NCBI RefSeq assembly: GCF_041916735.1
Contig: NZ_JAYRYY010000001.1
From: Zoogloea sp016790385
GTDB taxonomy: Bacteria; Pseudomonadota; Gammaproteobacteria; Burkholderiales; Rhodocyclaceae
Reading direction: 5' to 3' (one strand)
DNA length: 64,000 nt
Below are positions 52,261 to 61,002 of the stretch, one piece after another. Positions within the stretch are counted from its first letter, which is position 1, and each line of letters starts with the position of its first letter. Made by a program: the position numbers and the translations under genes. A model generated the notes under the pieces. That model was given only the letters and a program-made list of their open reading frames with translations, was not told the origin of the DNA and did not search any database.

Positions 52261-55155
52261 TCAGCCGGCCGTGGTGTGTGCCGCGCTGGGCGCCGTGCGG
52301 CGGATCTGTAGCGCCAACTCGGCGGCGGGCACCGGGCGTGAAAAGTGATAGCCCTGGCCGGCGCTACAGCCCAGCTCGGTCAGTATGCGCTGCTGTTCGG
52401 CCGACTCGATGCCTTCGGCCACCGTGATCAGGGACATGTCCCGCGCGATGCTGACGATGGCGCGGATCAGGGTGACGTCGTCCCGGTTGCAGTGCAGTTC
52501 CGAGACAAAGGAACGGTCGATCTTGAGCACATCGAAGCGGAAATGCTTGAGGTAGGAGAGGCTGGAGTAGCCCGTTCCGAAGTCGTCCAGGGACAGGATC
52601 ACGCCCAGGTCGGTGAGATTGCGCAAGGTCTGCCCGGTCTGGCTGTCCAGGTCCAGGAAGACGCTTTCGGTGACTTCGATCTCCAGGCGTCCGGGGGGCA
52701 GGCCGTGACGTGCCAATGTTTCCCGCACATGGTCGAGGAAATCCTGGCGACGCAGCTGGGGGACGGCCACGTTGATCGCCATCCGGATCGGTGCGGCGCC
52801 CTCGTTGTCCCATTGGCGAAGCTGGCGGCAGGCTTCATCCAGAACCCAATGACCGATGGTGTGGATGGAGCCTGTCTCCTCGGCGACCGGGATGAAGCGG
52901 TTGGGCGGGACCAGGGTGCCATCTTCGGTCCGCCAGCGCAGCAGGGCTTCGCAGCTGACGATCTGGCCACTGAGCAGATCCACCTGGGGCTGGTAGTGCA
53001 GGCGCAGTTCGTTTCGTTCGACGGCATGGCGCAGGCCGTTCTCGATACGCAGGCGTTCGGTGACCCAATGGTTGAACTCGGGCGTGAAGAACTGGAAATC
53101 GTTGCGCCCGGAATTCTTGGCGTGATACATGGCCGCGTCGGCGTTCTTGAGCAGGGTTCCGGTGTCGGTGCCGTTGGTCGGATACATGGCCACGCCGATG
53201 CTCGGGGTGATCAGCAGCTCGTGCTTGTCGATCAGGTAGGGTTCGCCCAGGGTGGCCAGGATCTTCTGGGCGGTGGTTACCGCATAGCCCGGCTGTTCGA
53301 GCCCGGTGATCAGCACCACGAACTCGTCCCCGCCAAGACGGCTGACCGTATCCGTCTGGCGCACCAGGCGACGTAGGCGGGTGGCCACTTCCTGAAGGAT
53401 CCGGTCGCCCATGGCATGGCCCAGGGAATCGTTGATGTTCTTGAAGCGGTCCAGGTCGATGAAGAGCACCGCCAGCTGCTCGTCATTGCGCTGGGCATGG
53501 GCAATTGCCTGGGCCAGCCGGTCGCCCAGCAAGGCCCGGTTGGGCAGCTGGGTGAGGGCATCGAATTCGGCGAGATGGCGGATGCGGTTCTCTGTCTCCT
53601 TGCGCTCGGTGATGTCGAGGAAGGTGCCAACATAGTGACGGACGTCGCCGGCGGGGCCGCGCACGGTACCGATGCTGATCTGCTCGGGATACAGGCTGCC
53701 GTCTTTTCGGCGATTGCGGATCTCGCCGGTCCACGATCCGGTATCGCGGATCGACTTCCACATGGCGTTGTAGAAGCTCGCGTCGTGCTCGCCCGAAGAG
53801 AGAAAGCTCGGTGTCTGGCCCATGACCTCCGCTGCGGCGTAGCCGGTGATCTGGGTAAAGGCCGGGTTGACCGCAAGAATCCGGGTCTGGGGGTCGGTCA
53901 CGATGATGCCTTCCCGGCTGCTTTCGAACACATGCCCTGCCAGGCGCAGTTCGCCAGCCTGGGCTTCGAGCGTCTGGGTGTGGGCTTCGAGTTTCTCGTG
54001 GTAGGCGGCGAACAGCCGGCGCATCCAGTTTGAAAACAGCAGGGAGGCCGCCAGAGCGACGCCCACCGTGGCCGCTACCACAACGAGCAGATAGGGAACC
54101 CGGCCCGACAGGGCCACTGCGGCGGCGGTCCTTTCGGTGGCCAGGGCGGACTGCATCTCCTGCTCGAAGATGCTGGCGATCACGATGATCTTCCAGGGGT
54201 TGTAGGCCATCACATAGGCCGAGCGGGTGTCGGTGCCGTCCTCGCCGCGGCCTCGCCCGGAATACGTCAGGAGCCCGCCTCCCGCCCGCGCGAGCTTGAG
54301 CATGTCCTGGCGGATCGCCTGTTCGACGGGCGAGCCCACCGCGCCGAGTTGCAGCTCGTCGGTGCCCCGCCCGGAGGGCGGTTGCAGCAGCAGACGTCCG
54401 TCGCTGCCCATCACCATGAAGTGCCCGGTGTCGCCGAAGTTCCAGGCCCGCAGGCGATCCAGCCCCTCCTTGAGTCGCGTTTCCTCCCAGCGATAGAGGT
54501 AGTCCCCGGTGCCGATGATCCAGCCATAGGGTGCAAAGAGGCGGACATGGGCAAGCTTGTCCGACATCCGGGCGGCGTCCACGGGGGAGTACCAGCGGTA
54601 ACTGGAGAATCCGCCTTCCGTGCCACTGCGCGCCGCTTCCAGCAGGCCGCGCACGATGTAGTGCCCGGTATCGTCCTTGTTGTCCCAGAGGGATGTACCC
54701 TCCAGGGCTGGCGCCGTGGGCAGGAGGATGCATCGCCCCGCGCTGTCGTCAATGAAGAAGTAGCCGCGCCCTTCAAAGAAACGCTGGGGGCGGAGCGCAT
54801 CGATGATCATGCGCTTGACTTCACCCTCGGGGCGGCGCCCGTGTTCCCGTTCGTAGATGCCCTGCGCCGTCTGCATGGCCATCGACACCTTTTCCTCAAG
54901 AGCGTGGCGCAGGACAGCTTCCGAACGTGAGTGTACGAAGTCGAGATAGGCGATGGCCGAGGCCATCTCGGCCCGCAGGCGTTCCTGCTTCTTGTTCTCG
55001 AAGTTCTTCTCAAGGCGGACCAGCGCGTCCCGGTGTTCCGCGTAGGATGTCCACAGGAAGCTGGCGCCGAGCGCCAGGGAGAGGGCCAGGACGACGAGCA
55101 GCGTCCCGACCAAGTGATAGCGGGGCAGGGTCCGGTCGGTGACGGAAAGTTTCAT
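52261..55155 (-). CDS. Membrane Cache-PAS-GGDEF-EAL cyclic-di-GMP protein
   Basis: Inner-membrane signalling protein, 964 residues. An N-terminal helix (LVGTLLVVLALSLALGASFLW) is followed by a periplasmic Cache-type sensor of about 290 residues (RGYFFIDDSAGRCILLP, then APYGWIIGTGDYLYRWEE). A second helix (PYLLVVVAATVGVALAASLLF), one PAS domain, GGDEF (RLGGDEFVVL near 608) and EAL (CEALLRW near 737, DDFGTGYSSL, AEGIES) complete it. Both catalytic sites look intact. The Cache domain should bind a small extracellular ligand. Monocistronic as far as visible. Confidence 0.92.
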   Translation of the reverse strand: MKLSVTDRTLPRYHLVGTLLVVLALSLALGASFLWTSYAEHRDALVRLEKNFENKKQERLRAEMASAIAYLDFVHSRSEAVLRHALEEKVSMAMQTAQGIYEREHGRRPEGEVKRMIIDALRPQRFFEGRGYFFIDDSAGRCILLPTAPALEGTSLWDNKDDTGHYIVRGLLEAARSGTEGGFSSYRWYSPVDAARMSDKLAHVRLFAPYGWIIGTGDYLYRWEETRLKEGLDRLRAWNFGDTGHFMVMGSDGRLLLQPPSGRGTDELQLGAVGSPVEQAIRQDMLKLARAGGGLLTYSGRGRGEDGTDTRSAYVMAYNPWKIIVIASIFEQEMQSALATERTAAAVALSGRVPYLLVVVAATVGVALAASLLFSNWMRRLFAAYHEKLEAHTQTLEAQAGELRLAGHVFESSREGIIVTDPQTRILAVNPAFTQITGYAAAEVMGQTPSFLSSGEHDASFYNAMWKSIRDTGSWTGEIRNRRKDGSLYPEQISIGTVRGPAGDVRHYVGTFLDITERKETENRIRHLAEFDALTQLPNRALLGDRLAQAIAHAQRNDEQLAVLFIDLDRFKNINDSLGHAMGDRILQEVATRLRRLVRQTDTVSRLGGDEFVVLITGLEQPGYAVTTAQKILATLGEPYLIDKHELLITPSIGVAMYPTNGTDTGTLLKNADAAMYHAKNSGRNDFQFFTPEFNHWVTERLRIENGLRHAVERNELRLHYQPQVDLLSGQIVSCEALLRWRTEDGTLVPPNRFIPVAEETGSIHTIGHWVLDEACRQLRQWDNEGAAPIRMAINVAVPQLRRQDFLDHVRETLARHGLPPGRLEIEVTESVFLDLDSQTGQTLRNLTDLGVILSLDDFGTGYSSLSYLKHFRFDVLKIDRSFVSELHCNRDDVTLIRAIVSIARDMSLITVAEGIESAEQQRILTELGCSAGQGYHFSRPVPAAELALQIRRTAPSAAHTTAG

Positions 55156-55379
55156 GGAGATCCGGGCGAGGCTGCAAAGCTTTGGGCGGCGTGACGCCGT
55201 GTTATCGGTAACGGCGCCAGGTTCTATCTCTAAAGTACTAAATCGTCACCAAATGTGTCACATCATTCAGCGAGATGAGCCGATTTCCGCCTTGGCGCTT
55301 GTTGATGCCTGGGCTGGAGTGGGTGCTTGAGGCCTTGGGCGTGGCGGATCTGAGCAATCCGGAGGGGAGAAGGGCAGTG

Positions 55380-55958
55380 ATGGAAATCTATGTGAGCACC
55401 GATATCGAGACGGACGGGCCGGTGCCGGGTCGCAACGCCATGCTGAGCATCGCTTCTGCGGCCTTCACCGCGGACAAGCACCTGCTGGGGGTATATACGG
55501 CCAATCTGGACAGCCCACCCGAGTGCAGCCCCGATCCCGTAACCCTGCGTTGGTGGAGAACCCAGCCGGAAGCCTGGGAGGCCTGCCGCCGGGAGCCTCA
55601 AGCCCCCGAGACAGCCATGGTTCGTTATGTGGACTGGCTCAAGTGTCTGCCCGGACGCCCGGTATTCGTGGCCTATCCGGCAGCCTTCGACTATCCCTTC
55701 GTCCAGTGGTATCTGGCCCGCTACGCCAATGAGAATCCCTTCGGCTACGCTGTCATCGATATCCGCAGCTACGCCATGGGCATGCTGGGCCGGACCTACC
55801 GGGCCTGTCGTCGGGATGCGCTGCCTGAGGCGTGGTTTGATCCCTTGCCCCATACCCATGTGGCGCTGGACGACGCCATCGAGCAAGGGCACTGGTTTTG
55901 CAACATGCTTCAGGCGCAGGCCGGTGGTAACCCGGAGGGAAGCGGCCCGTCACGCTGA
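55380..55958 (+). CDS. DEDDh-type 3'-5' exonuclease
   Basis: RNase T/DnaQ-like nuclease, 192 residues. The four metal-binding acids fit the DEDDh layout: D and E in STDIETDGP (residues 8-10), D in AYPAAFDYPFV and D in HVALDDAIEQ, which also supplies the histidine. There is no other domain. The start at ATG 55380 is preceded by GGAGGGGAGAAGG; the upstream frame to 55275 has no support. It is of the stand-alone exonuclease type often annotated as exonuclease family protein. The target nucleic acid is unknown. Confidence 0.85.
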   Translation: MEIYVSTDIETDGPVPGRNAMLSIASAAFTADKHLLGVYTANLDSPPECSPDPVTLRWWRTQPEAWEACRREPQAPETAMVRYVDWLKCLPGRPVFVAYPAAFDYPFVQWYLARYANENPFGYAVIDIRSYAMGMLGRTYRACRRDALPEAWFDPLPHTHVALDDAIEQGHWFCNMLQAQAGGNPEGSGPSR

Positions 55959-56126
55959 TCGATTCCTTGGGCGCGCGGCGGGGCGAACAGGCGCCGATGG
56001 AGGGCAGGGGGAAAAGGCCTTCGCCCGCTGCTCGGTGGGCCGTGTTCATCGTTTCGCCGCCCATCCGATCCGCCGCCGGCGACCGATCGAAGCGCGCCGC
56101 CCGCCCGTGTGGGCAGGCCGCCCACA

Positions 56127-58481
56127 TCAGTCTCCGCGCAGGCCGTTGGCTTCGGAACGTCCAGGTGCCGGCTTGCCCTTGCGGGCACGCTTGCCGGTCC
56201 AGGGCTCCAGGTCCTTGGAGGTGATGGCCAGTTCCACCGCTTTGCCGCCCCGGGTGCTTGCCAGCAGGGTCAGGGTATGGCGGAACACGCAGCAGGCGGC
56301 CAGCGCCTCGCCTTCGTCCAGAGCCATGATGATCACACCCTTGCCGCCGCCGGACAGGGACTTCATCTGATCGAGCGGGAAGACCAGCAGTCGTCCCGTG
56401 GACGACAAGGCGGCGAGCTGCAAGCCCTCGGCGGGATTGAAAAGCAGCGGCTGGAGCAGGCGTCCCCCGGCTTCCAGACTGACGAACTGCTTGCCAGCCC
56501 GTTTGCTGGCGACCATGTCACCCAGCGAGCACAGAAAGCCGTAGCCATCGGCACTGGAAAGAAGCACGCCACGCTCGGCCGGGCCGGCCACCACGTGGGC
56601 GATGCGGCTGCCCGAGGGCAGTTCGACGAAGGAAGCCAGCGGCGCCCCGTTGCCCCGGCCGTCGGGAAGGGCCGAAACCGCGACCGTGAGCGCGCGGCCG
56701 CCGTCGGTGAGAGCGATGAGGCTGTCCACGCTGCGGCACTCGAAGGCGCTGCCGAGATGGTCACCATCCTTGAAGGCCACGTTGGCCAGATCCACGCCAT
56801 GCCCGCTGCGGCAGCGCACCCAGCCTTTTTCCGAGACGATCACGGTGACGGGCTCATCCACCACGGTCTGGGTGACGCCGGCGCGGACGGCCTCTTCCAC
56901 CAGGGTGCGGCGGGCGTCGCCGTACTTGTCGGCATCGGCGCGTATTTCCTTGATGACCAGGCGACGCAGCTTGCCTTCGTTGGCCAGCAGGGCTTCCAGC
57001 TCGGTTTTCTCGCCGCGCAGCTCAAGCAGTTCGCGCTCGATCTTGATGCCTTCCAGGCGGGCCAGCTGGCGCAGGCGGATCTCGAGGATGTCCTCGGCCT
57101 GACGGTCCGAAAGGTCGAAGCGGGCGATCAGGGCCGGCTTGGGCTCGTCCGACTCGCGGATGATGCGGATCACCTCGTCGATGTTCAGGAAGACGATGTG
57201 ACGGCCTTCGAGGATGTGGATGCGGTCATCCACCTGACCCAGCCGGTGGGCAGTGCGCCGACGCACGGTGACGACGCGGAAGCGACCCCACTCATGGAGG
57301 ATGTCGGCCAGGTTCTTCTGCCCGGGCCGGCCATCCAGGCCGATCATCACCAGGTTGATGGACGAGGAGGTCTCAAGGCTGGTGTGGGCCAGCAGCAGGT
57401 TGGCAAACTCGGTGACATCCTGATTGCGGCTCTTGGGCTCGAAGACCAGGCGCACCGGCGCATCCTTGCCGGACTCGTCGCGCACCCGGTCGAGGGCGCC
57501 GAGCATCACGGCCTTGAGCTGGGCCTGATCGGCGTCGATGGATTTCTTGCCGGACTTGGGCTGGGGGTTGGTGAGGGTCTCGATCTCGAAGAGCACCTTC
57601 TGGGCCGAGACGCCGGGCGGGAGCTCGTTGACCACCAGCTGCCACTGGCCCCGGGCCAGGTCCTCGATGATCCAGCGCGCCCGCAGCTTGAGGCTGCCGC
57701 GGCCGCTCTCATAGGCCTGGCGGATGTCGGCCGCCGGCGAGATGAGCTGGCCGCCGCCGGGAAAGTCGGGGCCGGCGATGTGGGTCAGCAGGTCGGCCAC
57801 CGTGGCTTCGGGGTTCTCGATGGCATGGATGGCGGCGCTGGCAACCTCGCGAAGGTTGTGGGAGGGGATCTCGGTGGCCATACCCACGGCAATGCCGGAG
57901 GCGCCGTTGAGCAGCACGAAGGGCAGGCGCGCCGGCAGCAGCTGGGGTTCCTCGAAGGCGCCGTCGTAGTTGGGGCGGAAATCCACGGTGCCCCGGTCGA
58001 TCTCCGACAGCAGCAGTTCGGCGATGGGGGTGAGGCGGCATTCGGTGTAACGCATGGCCGCCGCGGAGTCGCCGTCCCGGGAGCCGAAGTTGCCCTGGCC
58101 ATCCACCAGCGGGTATCGCAGGGAGAAGTCCTGGGCCACCCGCACCATGGCGTCGTAGACGCTGGAGTCGCCGTGGGGGTGGTATTTACCGATCACGTCG
58201 CCGACCACGCGGGCCGATTTGACGTGCTTGGCGCCCGGCGACAGGCGCATCTCGTTCATGGCGAACAGGATGCGGCGCTGCACCGGCTTGAGGCCGTCCT
58301 CCACCTGGGGCAGGGCGCGGGCCTTGACCACGCTCATGGCGTAAGCCAGGTAGGCTCGCTCGGCGTAAAGGTCGAGGGGCAGGGCATCGTCGCTGCCCAG
58401 CAAGGGGGTGGCCGGTGGGGGCGGTGGTGGTTCGGCGGCGTCGGGGGCCGGGGAGTCGAAGAGGTCCGGAGTGTCGTTCAT
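56127..58481 (-). CDS. parC: DNA topoisomerase IV subunit A
   Basis: Decatenating type II topoisomerase subunit, 784 residues, working with ParE. The winged helix around GKYHPHGDSSVYDAMVR is the quinolone-resistance region, with serine at the position of E. coli S80 and aspartate in place of E84. The catalytic tyrosine is Y145 in AAMRYTECRL. The C-terminal half holds the beta-pinwheel repeats. An early proline-rich run (about residues 18-24) is an N-terminal extension. parC and parE are 2.5 kb apart, with two lipoprotein genes and a CobW gene between them. Confidence 0.96.
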   Translation of the reverse strand: MNDTPDLFDSPAPDAAEPPPPPPATPLLGSDDALPLDLYAERAYLAYAMSVVKARALPQVEDGLKPVQRRILFAMNEMRLSPGAKHVKSARVVGDVIGKYHPHGDSSVYDAMVRVAQDFSLRYPLVDGQGNFGSRDGDSAAAMRYTECRLTPIAELLLSEIDRGTVDFRPNYDGAFEEPQLLPARLPFVLLNGASGIAVGMATEIPSHNLREVASAAIHAIENPEATVADLLTHIAGPDFPGGGQLISPAADIRQAYESGRGSLKLRARWIIEDLARGQWQLVVNELPPGVSAQKVLFEIETLTNPQPKSGKKSIDADQAQLKAVMLGALDRVRDESGKDAPVRLVFEPKSRNQDVTEFANLLLAHTSLETSSSINLVMIGLDGRPGQKNLADILHEWGRFRVVTVRRRTAHRLGQVDDRIHILEGRHIVFLNIDEVIRIIRESDEPKPALIARFDLSDRQAEDILEIRLRQLARLEGIKIERELLELRGEKTELEALLANEGKLRRLVIKEIRADADKYGDARRTLVEEAVRAGVTQTVVDEPVTVIVSEKGWVRCRSGHGVDLANVAFKDGDHLGSAFECRSVDSLIALTDGGRALTVAVSALPDGRGNGAPLASFVELPSGSRIAHVVAGPAERGVLLSSADGYGFLCSLGDMVASKRAGKQFVSLEAGGRLLQPLLFNPAEGLQLAALSSTGRLLVFPLDQMKSLSGGGKGVIIMALDEGEALAACCVFRHTLTLLASTRGGKAVELAITSKDLEPWTGKRARKGKPAPGRSEANGLRGD

Positions 58482-58683
58482 TCTGTGCTGCGTGCTGCAG
58501 GCCGGCGGAGTTAGCGGAATTGGGTGCGCCTGTCGTGCGCGGCGAAGTCGGCAAAAATACCACAGGCCGGGGGAGTTTCTGCGGGTGATCGGAGGCGGGG
58601 CCGCTTGAATCGGGCGGGGGGCGAGTGTGCGCTGGCCCTGGGCGCTTCAATGGGAGGCTTCAGAGCGTCTGTATGCGCCTGGA

Positions 58684-58717
58684 AGGAAAATCCCCAGTTG
58701 GCTTGAGCCGACTGGGG
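58684..58717 (-). terminator. Terminator after the lipoprotein pair
   Basis: An eleven-pair stem (CCCCAGTTGGC with GCCGACTGGGG, one wobble) with a four-base loop, followed on the minus strand by ATTTTCC. It lies about 50 bases past the stop at 58766. Confidence 0.72.
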
Positions 58718-58765
58718 ATCTGGACATGGGAAGACCCTTGAGCTTGCCCCGGCAGGGGCGACATC

Positions 58766-59320
58766 TCAGAGCGTAAGGGTGGAAACGGCCTTGAGGCCTT
58801 CTGCGATATTGGCACGGGCAGCCGCTTCGACGGCGAGGCGTAGCCTCTTGACGCCGATCAGAGAGTCGCCAGCGCCAGCGCTGCCCGATGTGTTGATGGA
58901 TTTGCGCAGGACCACGGAGCGGTCGGCAATCTTGGTCAGCGACCAAGCGGCTTCCATCTCCACGGAGAACGTCATGCCGAACAGTGGTTTGGTGAGCCGG
59001 GTTACACGGACTGACAGCTCGTAATCACCGTTCTTGCCCTGTACGACACTCTTGAACACCTTGTTCTGGGTGACGGCTTGTTCGATGGCGGCCTTGAGGT
59101 CGTCGTCCGTGATATTGCTGCTATCCAATGCGCCCGTGTCGGCTCCTCCCGAGGTCAGCACGCTCACGCTGTAGGGATGTGGCCTGGTTGCGTTGATGTC
59201 TGTCGGCACCATCGCTTCGCGGTTCGCAGGAGATGCGCATCCCGCAAGCCACAGGCCCGCGAGAAGTGCCAGGAGAGGAGCCTTTGTCAAGCTGGGACGT
59301 GCGTGCTGTGGAGAGCTCAT
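58766..59320 (-). CDS. Putative lipoprotein, second of a pair
   Basis: Unrecognised exported lipoprotein of 184 residues. The signal peptide ends in a lipobox (GLWLAGC, cysteine near 28). The mature part is a mixed alpha/beta protein with a stretch of the kind DLKAAIEQAVTQNKVFKSV, suggesting a small periplasmic domain as in DUF4136- or LPP20-like outer-membrane lipoproteins; this likeness is loose. The ATG overlaps the stop of the preceding lipoprotein gene (ATGA at 59317-59320), so the two are translationally coupled and probably form a complex. Confidence 0.7.
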   Translation of the reverse strand: MSSPQHARPSLTKAPLLALLAGLWLAGCASPANREAMVPTDINATRPHPYSVSVLTSGGADTGALDSSNITDDDLKAAIEQAVTQNKVFKSVVQGKNGDYELSVRVTRLTKPLFGMTFSVEMEAAWSLTKIADRSVVLRKSINTSGSAGAGDSLIGVKRLRLAVEAAARANIAEGLKAVSTLTL

Positions 59321-59757
59321 TGGCCTTGTTCCTTGTATATGTTGTCGATGACCTCGCTGACCATCTCTTGGGGGGATTTGCGGGTTAGGGAGGTGTGGTA
59401 GGAATTGCCTGTCGCCAAGGGATAGTCGTCCTTCGGATCGCGGATCACCACAGTGAGCTCAAGCATGTACATGGTGATGTCCCACATCCACTTTTCGACG
59501 TAGGTGACGACTGCATCTACCTTGGTTTGAGGGGCGTCGGACCCGGTGGTGGCACTGACACCCTTAGTGCGGAGCTTGTTGACGATGAGGACATTGGTGT
59601 CAGCATTGTCATCAGCGAACTTCTTGACATGTACGGTCTTGATTTCATTGAGTCGAGTTGTCGGCTCAACGTGCGCTGTGGCCCGATTGACGGCACAACC
59701 GGAGACGAGGCTTGCCACCATGCCGAGCTGGAACAAGACGAATAAGAGTTTTTTCAT
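59317..59757 (-). CDS. Putative lipoprotein, first of a pair
   Basis: Unrecognised lipoprotein of 146 residues. MKKLLFVLFQLGMVASLVSGC is a clear lipobox signal. The mature chain includes IKTVHVKKFADDNADTNVL and KVDAVVTYVEKWMWDITMYML, with a beta-rich pattern similar in outline to the partner. The start is ATG 59757 with AGGTG upstream; the open frame before it is not a signal sequence. It is coupled to the downstream lipoprotein. The upstream region has an unusual inverted repeat at 59870-59916. Confidence 0.7.
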   Translation of the reverse strand: MKKLLFVLFQLGMVASLVSGCAVNRATAHVEPTTRLNEIKTVHVKKFADDNADTNVLIVNKLRTKGVSATTGSDAPQTKVDAVVTYVEKWMWDITMYMLELTVVIRDPKDDYPLATGNSYHTSLTRKSPQEMVSEVIDNIYKEQGQ

Positions 59758-59869
59758 AGGACACCTGGAAGACTTCATGGCAGGGAGCGGGGTTGCTGAG
59801 AACTGCATTGAGGCCGGCGCACGGAGCGATGAGGCGCCTATCGATCTCGCGTCGGCGAGTATCAATGTT

Positions 59870-59916
59870 AATGCATTTGGAATTTTCTTGCAGGCCCGAT
59901 TTATGTCAAATGCATT
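59870..59916 (-). promoter_or_regulatory. Perfect inverted repeat upstream of the lipoprotein pair
   Basis: AATGCATTTG (59870-59879) and CAAATGCATT (59907-59916) are exact reverse complements 27 bases apart. On the minus strand a TTGACA (59909-59904) begins inside the first arm, with no good -10 seventeen bases later. It lies in the gap between the CobW gene and the lipoprotein pair. The layout resembles a two-site operator around a promoter. Confidence 0.5.
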
Positions 59917-59949
59917 TATGGGCGGGCCCGCCGACGACGGCGCCCGGCC

Positions 59950-60999
59950 TCAGCGGCAGGCAAGGCGGAATGCGTTGCGGATGCCGTCTTCGTCGAGATT
60001 GCGGCCGATGAGAACCAGGGTGGTGTGGCGGTGCTCGCCCTCGGACCAGGGGGCGCCGTAGTCGGAGCCGCTGAGGCGATGCACACCTTGCAGGATCACC
60101 TTGCGGTTGTCGCCCCGCAGCGCCAGCACGCCCTTGTAGCGCAGCAGGGCCGGGCCCTGGCGCAGCAGCAGCTCTTCGACGAAGCCGGCCATCAGGGCCG
60201 AATCCACGTCACCGGGGTGCTGGAGCACGAAGGAGGCGATGTCGTCGTCGTGGCGATAGAAGCCCCGCGCGCTGCCGCCACCGCGGCGCAGTCCGGCCGG
60301 GCTGTCTCCGTCGAGGAATGACGGTAACTGCTCCAGCACCTCGTCGAGGCGGAAGGCATACAGATGGAACAGGGTGGTGAGGGCTGTGACGTCGACCGGC
60401 ATGGGGGCGGCAGGCACGCGGATATTGATGCGTTGCAGGCGCTGCCGTAGGGCGGTCAGTGCGGCATCGTCGAGGCCATCGGTCTTGCTGAGCAGGATCC
60501 GGTCGGCAAAGCCTACCTGGGCGGCCACAACGCGGTTCTCGTCGAGCTGGGTGTGAGCATGTACCGCGTCCACCACGGTGATGATGCCGTCCAGCTCATA
60601 GCGCCCGGCCACTCCCTCATCGACGAAGAAGGCCTGGGCCACCGGGGCCGGATCGGCCAGACCGGTGGTCTCCACGACCAGGTGATCGAAATCCAGCTCA
60701 CCCTTTGCGCGGCGCTCGGCCAGATCGGCCAGGGCGTTGGATAGCTCACCGCGCACGCTGCAACAGATGCAGCCATCGGTGAGCTCCACCACTTCCACGG
60801 CAGGCGAGCCGGCGATCAGGCCACCGTCGATGCCCACGCTGCCGTACTCGTTCTCGAGCACGGCCACCTTGCGCTCCGGGCGGGTGGCGAGGTAGCGGTT
60901 GAGCAGGGTGGTCTTGCCGGCACCGAGAAAGCCGGTGAGGATGGTGGCGCGGATGGGTGGCCGGGGAAGAGCGAGGGGGTTGATGTCCGGCGTGCTCAT
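59950..60999 (-). CDS. CobW/COG0523 family GTPase (metal chaperone)
   Basis: GTP-dependent metal-insertion protein, 349 residues. G1 is GFLGAGKTT, the metal-binding CxCC is GCICCSV, and the later GTPase motif is LSKTD where NKxD is usual. The CobW C-terminal domain follows, with a short histidine patch (GEHRHTT). The family supplies zinc, cobalt or iron to client enzymes, and the client cannot be read here. It starts three bases after the parE stop, so the two share a transcript. Confidence 0.9.
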   Translation of the reverse strand: MSTPDINPLALPRPPIRATILTGFLGAGKTTLLNRYLATRPERKVAVLENEYGSVGIDGGLIAGSPAVEVVELTDGCICCSVRGELSNALADLAERRAKGELDFDHLVVETTGLADPAPVAQAFFVDEGVAGRYELDGIITVVDAVHAHTQLDENRVVAAQVGFADRILLSKTDGLDDAALTALRQRLQRINIRVPAAPMPVDVTALTTLFHLYAFRLDEVLEQLPSFLDGDSPAGLRRGGGSARGFYRHDDDIASFVLQHPGDVDSALMAGFVEELLLRQGPALLRYKGVLALRGDNRKVILQGVHRLSGSDYGAPWSEGEHRHTTLVLIGRNLDEDGIRNAFRLACR

Positions 61000-61002
61000 C
61001 GC

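Noticed and set aside
56099..56118. GC-rich stem directly after parC as a terminator
   Set aside because: The stem has a mismatch in the middle and no T-run follows. It is not strong enough to call.
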